From the NCBI GenBank assembly GCA_039033415.1, contig JBCCCR010000010.1, positions 62,001 to 126,000 on the forward strand: a stretch of 64,000 nt of DNA, given 5' to 3'. The notes beneath the pieces were generated by a model. It made no database searches. It had not been told where the DNA came from and saw only the letters and a list, made by a program, of their open reading frames with translations. The stretch comes from Pseudomonadota bacterium. Lineage in GTDB: Bacteria; Pseudomonadota; Gammaproteobacteria; Xanthomonadales; SZUA-38. A program made the translations under genes and the position numbers. Below, one piece after another: positions 1-8,869 of this stretch; the stretch's first letter is position 1; each line of letters begins with the position of its first letter.

Positions 1-164
1 CATCAACTTGAGTCTCCCGTTGCGAGCGACAATGGTTGGGGACCACATGTTACGAGACACGGCTCGCTAGGACTATGTGTTGTGGCCTGTACTTCAGCAG
101 CGGTGGCGTCGAGAATTGGCGGATTGTGGCAGCCAGACGGTGATCGGCAACCCATGAGCAGGAA

Positions 165-1337
165 GTGATTGTGGACTCAGAAAATTGGAAGATTGGGATA
201 TCACTCGGGTGGTGGCGGCATCTATGCTGGGTCCTGGTGGCGGCCTCAGTGATCAGTTGCTCGGGGGAGAGCACCGATAAGGCCCCGGACCCGTCGATAA
301 GCGACGCCGTGCTCAAGAAACGATTGGAGGCGCTTCAACAGAGCCGACCAGAAATCCCGGGGTTTGCCGTTGCCGTGGTCACCTTCGACGGTGCTGCTGC
401 TTCAGCGGCAACCGGTAAAGCCGATCCTGACGGCAGGCCTATGACCGCCGATACGCCTGCGCGCATCGCTTCGATCACCAAAACATTTGTCGCGGCCACA
501 GCCTTACGGCTTTGGGAACAGGGTTTGATCGACCTGGATGCCCCCATCAGTGCCCTCATCAGCAGTGCCCACAATGCGCTGCTCACAGGCGACGGTTATG
601 ACACAAACGCCATAACGCTACGCCAGCTGTTGATGCATGCCAGCGGGATGGACGATCACTTCGCCAGCGATGCCTTTAGAGATATGGCACTGGCTGATCC
701 GCAGCGTGTCTGGACCCGTACCGATCAACTTGAGGTGCTGGTTGAAACCAGCGATCCGCTAGGGCCACCAGGTGAGCGCTTCTCGTATTCCGACTCAGGC
801 TACCTGCTGATCGGCGAGATCATCGAAAGAACAACCGGCAAAACGTTGTCCGCGAGCATCTGGGAGCTGTTAAAGCTAAATGATATCGGGCTAAAGAACA
901 GCTGGTGGGACGAAGAAAGGCCTTCATCGGCATCAGGCCCTGATCGCGCTCATCAGTGGCTGAGCGGCCTCGACAGCTATCCCATTCACGGCAGTGTTGA
1001 TGCCTTTGGGGGTGGTGGAATCGTCGCGAGCGTTGAAGACGTAGCGCGCTTTTTTGCTGCGCTGTTCAACGGGAAGATCTTCGACGATCCCGCCACGCTC
1101 CAGCTCATGATGGAAGCGCCAGGCCACCCTTCGGGGAGCCCTTATCGCATCGGCTTATTTGCCGGCGAGATTGACGGCAACCCAAGCTACGGTCACGGCG
1201 GTTTCTGGGGCACGGACGCGCAGGTTGTGCCATCGCTTGGAATTGCGGTAGCGAGCGTCAGCCTAGACCAAAGCGGAATGCCGGATATTCAGGAGCTAGA
1301 CAGTAATATTGCTCGCGTCGCGATAACACAGCCATAG
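165..1337 (+). CDS. Serine beta-lactamase-fold hydrolase, lipoprotein
   Basis: The protein has 390 residues in the class C beta-lactamase / D-alanyl-D-alanine carboxypeptidase fold (PF00144). The nucleophile motif SxxK is visible as SITK near residue 105. A Tyr motif YSD (usually YSN) is followed by SGYLLIGEIIE, and HGGFWG near residue 345 stands for the third motif. The N-terminus has a hydrophobic segment ending in VISC, a plausible lipobox, so the enzyme is probably a periplasm-facing lipoprotein. The start is a GTG at 165; a second GTG at 171, six bases after AGGAAG, is equally possible. The real substrate (peptidoglycan peptide, ester or beta-lactam) cannot be read from sequence. Two more members of this fold lie in the window. 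Confidence 0.88.
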   Translation: MIVDSENWKIGISLGWWRHLCWVLVAASVISCSGESTDKAPDPSISDAVLKKRLEALQQSRPEIPGFAVAVVTFDGAAASAATGKADPDGRPMTADTPARIASITKTFVAATALRLWEQGLIDLDAPISALISSAHNALLTGDGYDTNAITLRQLLMHASGMDDHFASDAFRDMALADPQRVWTRTDQLEVLVETSDPLGPPGERFSYSDSGYLLIGEIIERTTGKTLSASIWELLKLNDIGLKNSWWDEERPSSASGPDRAHQWLSGLDSYPIHGSVDAFGGGGIVASVEDVARFFAALFNGKIFDDPATLQLMMEAPGHPSGSPYRIGLFAGEIDGNPSYGHGGFWGTDAQVVPSLGIAVASVSLDQSGMPDIQELDSNIARVAITQP

Positions 1338-1513
1338 ATGCAGAGTCGTGTTCGAGGGAAACCATCGCCAGAGAAAGCTGACTGGGTTCTGAAATCTCAG
1401 GTTTGGTTCGCAGCTTTGGCGTAGCCGCCTCTGGTGCTAAGAGCAGCATCAGCATTGGGAGGCCCGTCGACAAAATTGTTTTGTGCACTGCACTGAGAGC
1501 TATTGACCAAGCT

Positions 1514-2119
1514 TCAGTACGGCAGGTTCTCCTCGGAAAACAGCGCCCGAATCACGCTTTCAGAGCGTCGCTTTGGCTGCGTGTAGGGTTGGGATTCCAG
1601 CGACAGCCGGACGCGGACGTACGTCAGCCCCTCCCACATAGAAATCAGATAATCCGCCAGGTCGCTGGCTCGGCTCTTATGCTGAATAAACCCGGACTGT
1701 TTGCCGTGCTCGATCAGTCGAGTCATCTCCTCGTGAGATCGACCGTACGCGTTCTGGTAGAAGAGTTTGGCGATATCCGGATGCTGCCGCGCTTCCTCGT
1801 GCATCGTTTGATCGAGCTGCGCGCAAAAGTCTGAGTTCAGCAGCCGCAGCAGCTGTGCCCCGTAATCGCGGAGGGCGAGCCAGAACGCTTCGGGGGTGGC
1901 GGGCAGCGGCTGGTTGTCGATGGAAAAAGCATCACCCTCAGTCTTGACGAGCGCCTTGAGCACGCCCGCCATATCGCCGAAGTAACGATAGAGCGTGGTT
2001 TTCGACACGCTAGCCTCGCGACAGAGCTGGTCCGTCGATACGGCGGAATAGCCTTCGGCTAGGAAGATCTTTCGCGCGGCCTCCAAGATGCGCTGCTCGC
2101 TGTTTGCACTTCGTGACAT
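1514..2119 (-). CDS. TetR/AcrR-family transcriptional repressor
   Basis: 201 residues with a TetR N-terminal HTH: residues about 8-55 include the recognition helix region SVSKTTLYRYFGD. The C-terminal ligand domain is helical and unassigned. It is divergent from the RND exporter operon that starts at 2252, and the space between holds at least three palindromes, so it most likely represses that operon and itself. The inducing ligand is unknown. Confidence 0.92.
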   Translation of the reverse strand: MSRSANSEQRILEAARKIFLAEGYSAVSTDQLCREASVSKTTLYRYFGDMAGVLKALVKTEGDAFSIDNQPLPATPEAFWLALRDYGAQLLRLLNSDFCAQLDQTMHEEARQHPDIAKLFYQNAYGRSHEEMTRLIEHGKQSGFIQHKSRASDLADYLISMWEGLTYVRVRLSLESQPYTQPKRRSESVIRALFSEENLPY

Positions 2120-2186
2120 CGGTGTTCCTAAAGTTTGCCCGTCAGATTATCCACAAAGATATGCCTTAAGGCTTGCGATACCCATA

Positions 2187-2231
2187 ACAGTACTGTACCG
2201 TATCATTCTAATGATACGATACCGTATCGTA
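2187..2231. promoter_or_regulatory. Palindrome cluster, probable TetR operator
   Basis: Three inverted repeats sit side by side between the divergent TetR and RND genes. ACAGTACTGT is at 2187-2196. CGTATCATT and AATGATACG flank CT at 2199-2218, as 9-bp perfect arms. TACGATAC and GTATCGTA flank C at 2215-2231, as 8-bp perfect arms. The last two share the core word CGTATC/GATACG and overlap by four bases. The cluster ends 20 bp before the exporter start codon, where a bound repressor would block transcription. The palindromes are directly visible; that TetR binds them is inferred from position. Confidence 0.65.
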
Positions 2232-2251
2232 CAATTTTCTACGGAGCAGTC

Positions 2252-4600
2252 ATGAAGGGAACCAATCTTGGTGAGGAATTGGGTCGGCGCGTCGCCTCAT
2301 CGAGCATTCGCGCGCGCTGGATCGTCATTGCCGTAACCTGCCTGGTCAGCCTCGGTTTGGGCTACGGCGCAAGCTCGCTGCAATTTGCCGGCGACTATCG
2401 GGTTTTCTTTGGCCCAAAGAACCCCGACTTTGTTGCCAACGAAAGTGCACAAGGGACTTTCGGAAAACCCGATAACCTGGCGTTTGTCGTCATCGCTTCC
2501 GATGGCGATGTCTACGATCAGCGCACTCTTGAGGCAGTCCATAAGCTCACGGACGCAGCGTGGCGCCTACCCTACGTCTCCCGCGTGGATAGCCTCACAA
2601 ACTTCCAGAATACCCAGGGCGTCGAAGACGACTTAATCGTGGAGGACCTGGTCCCCAGCCCTTCGGAGCTGACGCCGCTGCTTTTGGCAGAGCTGCGCCA
2701 GACGGCCGAGAGTGAACCGTTGCTCAACGGATTTGTGGTTTCGCCAGACGGCGGGGCGACAATCGTCAACGCCGTCGTTCAGCTGCCGGTGGATGTGCCT
2801 AACGCTTCGTCGCTAATTGCGAAGCAGGCTGGCGCCATACGGAACGGAATTCTTGCCGTTCACCCCGAGCTGGAGATCCATATCACGGGCGTCGCGGCGC
2901 TTAGCGCGGCGTTCGAGCAGGCGGGTCTGAGAGATTCCTCCACCCTCATTCCGCTCGTTTATCTGCTGATTCTCTTCGTCATGTTTCTCACGCTACGGTC
3001 GTTGGCCGCCGTGTTCGCCAGCCTCCTCCTCATCGCGCTGTCAACGATGGTCGGTGTAGGCGTGGGCGGCTGGACCGGCGTTGCGCTTACACCCATATCG
3101 CTTTCGGCGCCGACGATTATCCTCACCATCGCCGTCGCTGATGCAATTCATCTCATTGCGGGTATCCGAAGTGCCATGCTCGACGGCGCGAACCGACACG
3201 AAGCCATTGTTGCCGCAACCGGGCTCAATTTCACTCCGATTCTGGTCACGTCGGTCACCACCATCGTTGGCTTTCTTACGCTCAATTTTTCTGACAGTCC
3301 GCCGTTTCATCACCTGGGGAACATGAGTGCCGCCGGCATTGCCGCTGCCTGGCTGATGTCAGTAACTCTCCTGCCTGCGCTGCTTTCGGTGCTACCGCTG
3401 AACTTCAAGGCCGGAGAGGGGCGCGCCACGGTCACCACGGCACTCGTGAATACCGGCAGCCTCATTGCAAAGCGACCCAGGGCGGTCCTGCTGAGCACCC
3501 TGCTGGCCACGGGCGCCGTCATCGCCGCGATACCGACGATGGAACTGAACGATCAGTGGTCTACGTACTTTTCGCCGTCACTCGAGTTTCGTCAGGCGAT
3601 CACGGCTACCGAGCCCTACTTCGGCTCAGATCAAATCGAGTTTGTGTTGGACCCCGGCACAACCGGCGGCGTGACCGACCCGCAGTTTTTGCGGACGGTT
3701 GATGAGTTTGCTCAGTTTCTCCGGGGTCAGCCTGGTTCGGTTGCCCACGTCTTTGCGATCTCCGACATCATGAAACGCGTGAATCGGAACATGAATGGTG
3801 ACGATCCGAGTTACTACGCGATTCCAGAAAGTCAGACGCTGGCATCGCAATATCTGCTGGTCTACGAGCTTTCGCTTCCTTACGGCTTAGACCTGAACAA
3901 CCGCGTCGATATCGATCGACGGTCTACGCGGATCACGGCAACCATGAAGGATATCTCGACGACTGAGACCAAAGCTTTTCTGCGCCGGGTCCAAGACTGG
4001 TTCGCGGAAAACGGTCGTGGCTACAACATGGACATTACCGGATCCATGGTGCTGTTTTCTTTTGTGGCGGAACGCAACATCGCCGCCATGTTTGAGGGCG
4101 CGGTTTATCTGGTACTCGCGATATTCGTCATTCTCGCGATTTCCTTTCGCTCTCTGATAGTTGGACTGATCAGTCTGCTCCCGAACGCGTTGCCGATCCT
4201 CGCGACGTTCGGCATTTGGGCTTTGCTCGTGGGCTCGGTGGGCTTCTCCATTGCCGCCGTCGGTGCCGTTGCGGTGGGCCTGGTCGTCGACTTTACTGTC
4301 CATTTTCTATCCAAGTATCTGCGAGCAAGACGAACGGCGGGGATGGACCCAGAACACGCCGTGCGCTACGCGTTCCAAACGGCCGGCGCAGCGATCTTCG
4401 CGACAACCGTGATCCTGGCGGCGGGTTTTGCCATTCTGGTGACGTCGAGTTTCAAGCTCAACGCCGATCTCGGTCTGCTGACGGCCATTGCCGTGGTCCT
4501 CGCCATGGTGATCAATTTTCTCTTGCTGCCTAGCCTGTTCCTCTCATTTGGGCGAAGCACAGTGGTCCAGCCTACGTCTCCGAATCCCGGCACCGCGTAG
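2252..4600 (+). CDS. RND-superfamily (MMPL-type) exporter
   Basis: 782 residues, a single-chain RND/MMPL permease of the predicted-exporter type. It has an N-terminal membrane helix, a large periplasmic loop, a five-to-six-helix bundle (residues about 230-400), a second helix and periplasmic loop, and a second bundle (about 600-770). The two halves are homologous, as in the family. The start is taken as ATG 2252, behind the ACGGAG ribosome site; an upstream in-frame start at 2135 would run through the palindromic operator region. It heads an operon with a LolA-like periplasmic protein and an outer-membrane barrel, an arrangement that suggests export of a lipid-like or hydrophobic substrate across the whole envelope. 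The substrate is unknown. Confidence 0.9.
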   Translation: MKGTNLGEELGRRVASSSIRARWIVIAVTCLVSLGLGYGASSLQFAGDYRVFFGPKNPDFVANESAQGTFGKPDNLAFVVIASDGDVYDQRTLEAVHKLTDAAWRLPYVSRVDSLTNFQNTQGVEDDLIVEDLVPSPSELTPLLLAELRQTAESEPLLNGFVVSPDGGATIVNAVVQLPVDVPNASSLIAKQAGAIRNGILAVHPELEIHITGVAALSAAFEQAGLRDSSTLIPLVYLLILFVMFLTLRSLAAVFASLLLIALSTMVGVGVGGWTGVALTPISLSAPTIILTIAVADAIHLIAGIRSAMLDGANRHEAIVAATGLNFTPILVTSVTTIVGFLTLNFSDSPPFHHLGNMSAAGIAAAWLMSVTLLPALLSVLPLNFKAGEGRATVTTALVNTGSLIAKRPRAVLLSTLLATGAVIAAIPTMELNDQWSTYFSPSLEFRQAITATEPYFGSDQIEFVLDPGTTGGVTDPQFLRTVDEFAQFLRGQPGSVAHVFAISDIMKRVNRNMNGDDPSYYAIPESQTLASQYLLVYELSLPYGLDLNNRVDIDRRSTRITATMKDISTTETKAFLRRVQDWFAENGRGYNMDITGSMVLFSFVAERNIAAMFEGAVYLVLAIFVILAISFRSLIVGLISLLPNALPILATFGIWALLVGSVGFSIAAVGAVAVGLVVDFTVHFLSKYLRARRTAGMDPEHAVRYAFQTAGAAIFATTVILAAGFAILVTSSFKLNADLGLLTAIAVVLAMVINFLLLPSLFLSFGRSTVVQPTSPNPGTA

Positions 4601-4647
4601 GACGCCATTCCAAACCCCAGCATCCATTTTTGCCTAGGAGAACCATC

Positions 4648-5451
4648 ATGAAACAACTCACGGTTGTTACGAGAACCGTGCTGGCAGCTGCCGTCATTTT
4701 CCTGGCGTCAGCGACACCAGCCTTGACTGAAGAGGCCAAGGAACGAGGCTTAGCCATCGCAAAACGCTCGGACTTGAGCGACGCAGGCTTTGGGTCGAGC
4801 AGCGTAGAGCTCACGATGACGCTGAGTGACCCCAGCGGGCGGACCACCACGCGCGAAATGCGGATCGACACGTTGGAGAAAAGCGGCGAAGGCAATGGCG
4901 ATCGTTCGTTGACCGTCTTTTTCACCCCGCGCGACGTGGAAGGCACCGCGCTGCTGTCACACGCAAAAATCCTCGTTTCCGATGATCAATGGCTTTATCT
5001 ACCCGCCCTTCGCCGGACCAAACGAATTTCGTCAGCCAACAAATCGGGGCCTTTTGTGGGATCTGAGTTTGCGTTCGAAGATTTGACGTCCAATGAGCTG
5101 GGCAAATACGAGTACACCTACCTTGAGACGCGCGTCGTAGACGGCATAGAAATGGACGTTGTGGAGTGTGTGCCCCGCTACGAGCGCTCCGGATACTCCA
5201 AGCTCTTGTGCTATTTCGACACCGAACACTTCCAGTCTCGCCGGATCGAGTTCTTTGACCGCGGCGGCCAGCCGCTGAAGACCCTCGTGCTGGAAGACTA
5301 CCGCCAATACAACGAGTTCTGGCGGCCCCACAAGCAGACGATGACCAATCATCTGACGGGCAAAGTGACCATCATCGAGTCTGCCGAGTATGAGTTTGGG
5401 GTGGACTTCGATCGGGAGGACTTTGAGCCCGCGGTGCTGGATCGACTTTGA
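4648..5451 (+). CDS. Outer membrane lipoprotein-sorting (LolA-like) periplasmic protein
   Basis: 267 residues with a clear signal peptide (hydrophobic core LAAAVIFLASATPALT). The rest matches the LolA-like family PF17131 that commonly travels with MMPL exporters; typical features are the early DLSDAGFGSS segment, the YLPALRRTKRIS loop and the alternating beta-strand pattern. ATG 4648 was chosen because AGGAG lies seven bases upstream; an in-frame TTG at 4630 has no such support. It lies 47 bp after the RND gene and its stop overlaps the next start, so it is co-transcribed. It probably carries a lipidic substrate between the RND pump and the outer membrane (inference). Confidence 0.85.
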   Translation: MKQLTVVTRTVLAAAVIFLASATPALTEEAKERGLAIAKRSDLSDAGFGSSSVELTMTLSDPSGRTTTREMRIDTLEKSGEGNGDRSLTVFFTPRDVEGTALLSHAKILVSDDQWLYLPALRRTKRISSANKSGPFVGSEFAFEDLTSNELGKYEYTYLETRVVDGIEMDVVECVPRYERSGYSKLLCYFDTEHFQSRRIEFFDRGGQPLKTLVLEDYRQYNEFWRPHKQTMTNHLTGKVTIIESAEYEFGVDFDREDFEPAVLDRL

Positions 5452-6647
5452 TGAGACGCACCAGGGCACTAGGGCTGCTTTGCGTTTTTTGCCTGGCTGT
5501 TTCGTCGGTTGGCGCCCGCGGGCTAAGCATCAGACCGGAGCTGTCGATCGAGGCCCGCGGTTTCGCAGACGAACCTCAGTTTCCCGATCAGCTCGCTACT
5601 GCGCAGCTTGGCGTAGTGCTGACCGGGCAGGCGTCCTGGCGCAGCCGTGACCGCAAAACTCGCTTTGATTTTGAGCCTTACATCAGGCTAGACAATCGCG
5701 ATTCGCGGCGCACCTACGCGGATATCCGGGAACTCAGTTTTTCCAAAGACTTTGGCACTTGGGACGTTCTCTTTGGGGTGTCCCAGGTATTCTGGGGAGT
5801 CGCGGAGTCACGTAACGTCGTCGACGTCATTAACCAGATTGATGCCGTCGAAGACCTGGACGAGGGTGAAAAGCTGGGGCAACCGATGCTGCGCGCTGCG
5901 CGCTCCCTGGGTCCGGGCAACATCGAACTGTTTTACCTGCCCTACTTTCGCGAACGGGCGTTCGCCGGGCGAGACGGACGCCTCCGGTTCTCGCCTACCG
6001 TCGACGCTAGCAACATTTCTTACGAACGCGATGGCGAAGCCTGGGCCGGAGACTGGGCGCTACGCTATACCCAGCGCCGCGGCGCGTTAGACCTGGGTCT
6101 CCATGCCTTCAGTGGGACCAACCGCAATCCCTTCTTGGCGTTGTCCGAATCGGGTGAACGATTGCTCCAGACCTATCAGTCTCTGGATCAGGTAGGGGTT
6201 GATCTGCAGCTGACTCGCGGCGCATGGCTCCTCAAGGGCGAGTGGGTTGCCGCGGAATCAGGCGGCAACTCCTACCGCATCTGGGTTGCCGGTTTCGAAT
6301 ATACGCTGTTTGGACTCGGCGGTACCGCCGCGGACCTGGGGCTGATTGCAGAACACTTGCGCGACACTCGCGACCTCACGAAAGCGCCGATCACGGTGTT
6401 TGATGACGACACCTTTGCCGGGCTGAGACTGACGCTAAACGACAGTCAGGATACCGAGCTGCTCGCGGGCTTAATCCGGGATCACCGCACCAGCGCGATC
6501 CAGTATTCAGCCGAGTTCCAGCGGCGTATCGGTGCTCGGAACCTGCTCGAGCTTGAGGCGCGGGTGTTTAGCGGCGGTGACGACACATTAATTACGGCAT
6601 TTTCGGCCGATGATTTTCTGACAGCTCGTTGGACGGTGTTCTTCTAG
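5451..6647 (+). CDS. Outer-membrane beta-barrel protein of the RND exporter operon
   Basis: 398 residues with a signal peptide ending near VGARG, many amphipathic beta strands and a C-terminal phenylalanine (TARWTVFF), the usual outer-membrane barrel signature. Start ATG 5451 shares its A with the stop of the LolA-like gene (TGATG), so translation is coupled; a TTG at 5448 is less likely. I do not recognise a named porin family. By position it is the outer-membrane component of the RND/LolA-like set. Confidence 0.82.
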   Translation: MRRTRALGLLCVFCLAVSSVGARGLSIRPELSIEARGFADEPQFPDQLATAQLGVVLTGQASWRSRDRKTRFDFEPYIRLDNRDSRRTYADIRELSFSKDFGTWDVLFGVSQVFWGVAESRNVVDVINQIDAVEDLDEGEKLGQPMLRAARSLGPGNIELFYLPYFRERAFAGRDGRLRFSPTVDASNISYERDGEAWAGDWALRYTQRRGALDLGLHAFSGTNRNPFLALSESGERLLQTYQSLDQVGVDLQLTRGAWLLKGEWVAAESGGNSYRIWVAGFEYTLFGLGGTAADLGLIAEHLRDTRDLTKAPITVFDDDTFAGLRLTLNDSQDTELLAGLIRDHRTSAIQYSAEFQRRIGARNLLELEARVFSGGDDTLITAFSADDFLTARWTVFF

Positions 6648-6699
6648 GCCGACCTGCACCAATTCAGTTAACTCCTCAGCCGAAGAGCCCCGAAACGCT

Positions 6700-6720
6700 G
6701 GAAACTATAACGCCGTTTCC
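6700..6720. terminator. Weak hairpin between convergent genes
   Basis: GGAAAC (6700-6705) and GTTTCC (6715-6720) form a 6-bp stem with a 9-nt loop, between the barrel gene end and the convergent MarR gene end. No T-tract is present. The interval 6648-6816 otherwise holds nothing recognised. Confidence 0.25.
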
Positions 6721-6816
6721 TTACTGGCTGTGCTTCCGACTTAGCACCGTCGGTCAAAGGTAAGAAGTCCCCGGTTGCTTGAGTGGAAACCGACGTTCGT
6801 TTCTTTGGTAGCTCGG

Positions 6817-7371
6817 CTAGACGGCGTTTCCCCTTATGGGACATTGACGACACAAACGGACTTCACACAAGCGGCAGATCCTGTGTTTTGCCATTTCCGT
6901 TTCGGGCAGGTTCGCCAGGACCTTTTCCAGAAGATTACCCAGGTGTTGACGATCCTGTGCGGATAGCCCTTTTAATCCTGCCTCCAGAACATCCAGCCGC
7001 CTGCTCAGCAGCTTTTTCCGCAGCCTGCTGCCTTTTAGGGTTAGATGCAGTGCGACAGCGCGACCATCCTCCCCTTTTCTTCGCTCAACGAGACCGTCAT
7101 CCTCGAGTCTGTCGATCAGGCGCACAGTGCCTGGATGAGAACGGCCAAGGACCTGCCGCAACGTTTCTACCGCAAGCCCCGGTGCATATCCGACCACCAC
7201 CAGCGCCGCCGCGGATTCGCCCTTTCGATGCAAGACCTCGTCGAGCCCCGACCGAATCCGATCGTTGAGCGCGATGGCGACTGCGCCAAGCAAATTGGTT
7301 GTTTTATCCACGGTCGCAATGTAAATCCCGCGACTTGCCATTTCAATTATTGCCTGGACATTTATATGCAT
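6817..7371 (-). CDS. MarR-family regulator with C-terminal cysteine cluster
   Basis: 184 residues. The winged-helix domain spans about residues 45-125, with the wing near DRLEDDGLVERRKGEDGRA typical of MarR proteins. The last 25 residues hold four cysteines in the pattern C-x2-C-x5-C-x2-C (from CRLCEV to CP), which could bind a metal or act as a redox switch; this tail is known in one MarR subgroup. ATG 7371 lies inside a palindrome; a second ATG at 7341 (MASRGIY) is possible. It is divergent from the Tat-exported DUF3237 gene and probably regulates it. Confidence 0.88.
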   Translation of the reverse strand: MHINVQAIIEMASRGIYIATVDKTTNLLGAVAIALNDRIRSGLDEVLHRKGESAAALVVVGYAPGLAVETLRQVLGRSHPGTVRLIDRLEDDGLVERRKGEDGRAVALHLTLKGSRLRKKLLSRRLDVLEAGLKGLSAQDRQHLGNLLEKVLANLPETEMAKHRICRLCEVRLCRQCPIRGNAV

Positions 7372-7381
7372 GCCGCATATA
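7363..7381. promoter_or_regulatory. Inverted repeat, possible MarR operator
   Basis: TATATGC (7363-7369) and GCATATA (7375-7381) are perfect 7-bp arms around a 5-bp centre, overlapping the MarR start and lying in the short divergent interval before the gene at 7413. This size and AT-rich dyad form suits MarR proteins. Binding is inferred. Confidence 0.5.
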
Positions 7382-7412
7382 TTTAATTTAAGTCAACCAG
7401 GACCTCTTTACC

Positions 7413-8045
7413 GTGACAGACAACCCTCGTAGACAGTTTCTGGTGGGTGCCGGTATGGCCGGCGGCGCAGCGATAGCAGGCGCGGTTAGCGCCCAAACGC
7501 CCACCGCAAAGACCCTGCCGCCCGAAAGCTATCGTGAGGCGGTCCTCCGGCCAGATGGCTGGGACGCCAAAACCGCGCCCGGGCTTAGCTTTCTTTTTGA
7601 AGCGCGCGTAAAGCTCTATCTCCCTCCGCTGACGGTGGGTTCAACGCCTGAGGGCAATCGCATCATCTACGTCGTGAAGGAGGGCACCTTCGAAGGACCA
7701 CACCTGAAAGGCCGTGTCGTAGCCAACTCCGGCGCGGACTGGGTTCGCATTCGAACGGACGGGACCGGCGTGCTGGACGTCCGGTTCTGCCTTGAGACCC
7801 ACGATAAAGCGTTGCTTTATGTGTACTGGCAGGGCCGATTTTGGACTAACGCAGAGCACGCCGAATACGCGTTAGACCTAACGAAACCCGACGACCCTGA
7901 TGGCGCGTGGCGTTACTATTTCCGTACCGCTCCGCTATTTGAGACCGGTGATCCGCGATACGCATGGCTTAACAACGTCGTTGCTGTCAGCAAATCCAGG
8001 ACCGGTGACGGCGGTCCAATTCATCGGGTTTTCGCCGTTACCTGA
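7413..8045 (+). CDS. Tat-exported DUF3237-family protein
   Basis: 210 residues. The N-terminus RRQFLVGAG plus an Ala/Gly-rich segment is a twin-arginine signal, with cleavage near VSAQ. The mature part matches the DUF3237 family: strands such as GLSFLFEARVKLYL, then NRIIYVVKEGTFEGPHLKG and the ending YAWLNNVVAVSKS are typical. The start is GTG 7413, behind AGGA. Function of the family is not established. It is divergent from the MarR gene. Confidence 0.85.
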   Translation: MTDNPRRQFLVGAGMAGGAAIAGAVSAQTPTAKTLPPESYREAVLRPDGWDAKTAPGLSFLFEARVKLYLPPLTVGSTPEGNRIIYVVKEGTFEGPHLKGRVVANSGADWVRIRTDGTGVLDVRFCLETHDKALLYVYWQGRFWTNAEHAEYALDLTKPDDPDGAWRYYFRTAPLFETGDPRYAWLNNVVAVSKSRTGDGGPIHRVFAVT

Positions 8046-8139
8046 TGAGAGCCATCAGAGCCGTGACGAAACACCCAAGACGTCATTCGCGGCTGCCCTC
8101 CGATGTCCCGGCAAGCCCTCAGAGGAAACACCGGCACCA

Positions 8140-8595
8140 TTAGTTAACAGGCTTGGAGATCGACAGGTATGCGCCAATCACCATGCACGAAAAACCCAAC
8201 ACCCGGCGCGGCGTCAAGGGCGACTGTGGTGCGCCTAGCGCTCCAAACTGGTCGATCACGGCTGCGCTGGTCAGCTGGCCGAGAAGGACCAGCACGATAG
8301 CGTTTGCGAAGCCAATGTGGGAGGCGGCCAGAGGGACAACAAAGATATAAAAGAGGAACAAAAGACCGGGCGTCATGTGTCCTCGGGAAACATCATCGAA
8401 GTTCGGCATAGCAAAGCCCTCAACCGCCAGAAAAAGCAGTCCAGCGACTGTGGTTGCCACCAGCGACAGAATCAGAACGGCCCCAATAGGGCTACCAAGC
8501 TGAACACCCAGATTTGCGTTTATCATCGCCATGACCGGTATCCCGGCTCCCGCCAATATGACTAAAGGAAACAGGTACGTTAGTACTTGCTGCAT
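8140..8595 (-). CDS. YdcZ-type small DMT transporter
   Basis: 151 residues with about five membrane helices, the size and pattern of the DMT_YdcZ family (PF04657, formerly DUF606). Typical parts are INANLGVQLGSPIGAVLIL early and GFSCMVIGAYLS at the end. ATG 8595 is preferred behind AGGGTGG; an in-frame GTG at 8604 lies inside that ribosome-site region. It lies 56 bp after the tautomerase gene on the same strand. The substrate is unknown. Confidence 0.82.
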   Translation of the reverse strand: MQQVLTYLFPLVILAGAGIPVMAMINANLGVQLGSPIGAVLILSLVATTVAGLLFLAVEGFAMPNFDDVSRGHMTPGLLFLFYIFVVPLAASHIGFANAIVLVLLGQLTSAAVIDQFGALGAPQSPLTPRRVLGFSCMVIGAYLSISKPVN

Positions 8596-8650
8596 CACGA
8601 CCACCCTGCGTCAGCGGCGCACCCGCATGGATGCGCCGCTTGGAGAACAC

Positions 8651-8869
8651 TCAAGATTGGGAGCGGATGTCGGTGATGGACTCACCACCGATGCCCCAGT
8701 TATCCGTATCGATCTCATCGATTACGACAACGGTGGTCGCAGGGGATTTGCCCAGGACGTCTTGCAGCAGCCCCGTGACGCCCTCGATCAGCTGCAGTTT
8801 CGCTCCTGCACTTGGACCCGTCCCGTCGCGACCACCCTCACGCGTCACCTTAATTTTTACGTAGGGCAT
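8651..8869 (-). CDS. 4-oxalocrotonate tautomerase-family protein
   Basis: 72 residues, close to the 60-80 of this family. It begins MPYVKIKV, giving the catalytic Pro1 after Met removal. The segment KLQLIEGVTGLLQDVLGKSPATTVVVIDEID fits the helix-strand core, and NWGIGGES is the usual C-terminal loop. Its start overlaps the end of the upstream NTF2-like gene by 13 bp, so both are translated from one message. The specific substrate is unknown. Confidence 0.88.
   Translation of the reverse strand: MPYVKIKVTREGGRDGTGPSAGAKLQLIEGVTGLLQDVLGKSPATTVVVIDEIDTDNWGIGGESITDIRSQS

Noticed and set aside
1-3. CAT at the very edge, a possible minus-strand start codon with GGGAG nearby
   Set aside because: Only three bases of any such gene lie in the window, so nothing can be supported.
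3887-4303. Open frame antisense to the RND exporter
   Set aside because: Charged, low-complexity translation without family features; a shadow of the membrane-protein gene.
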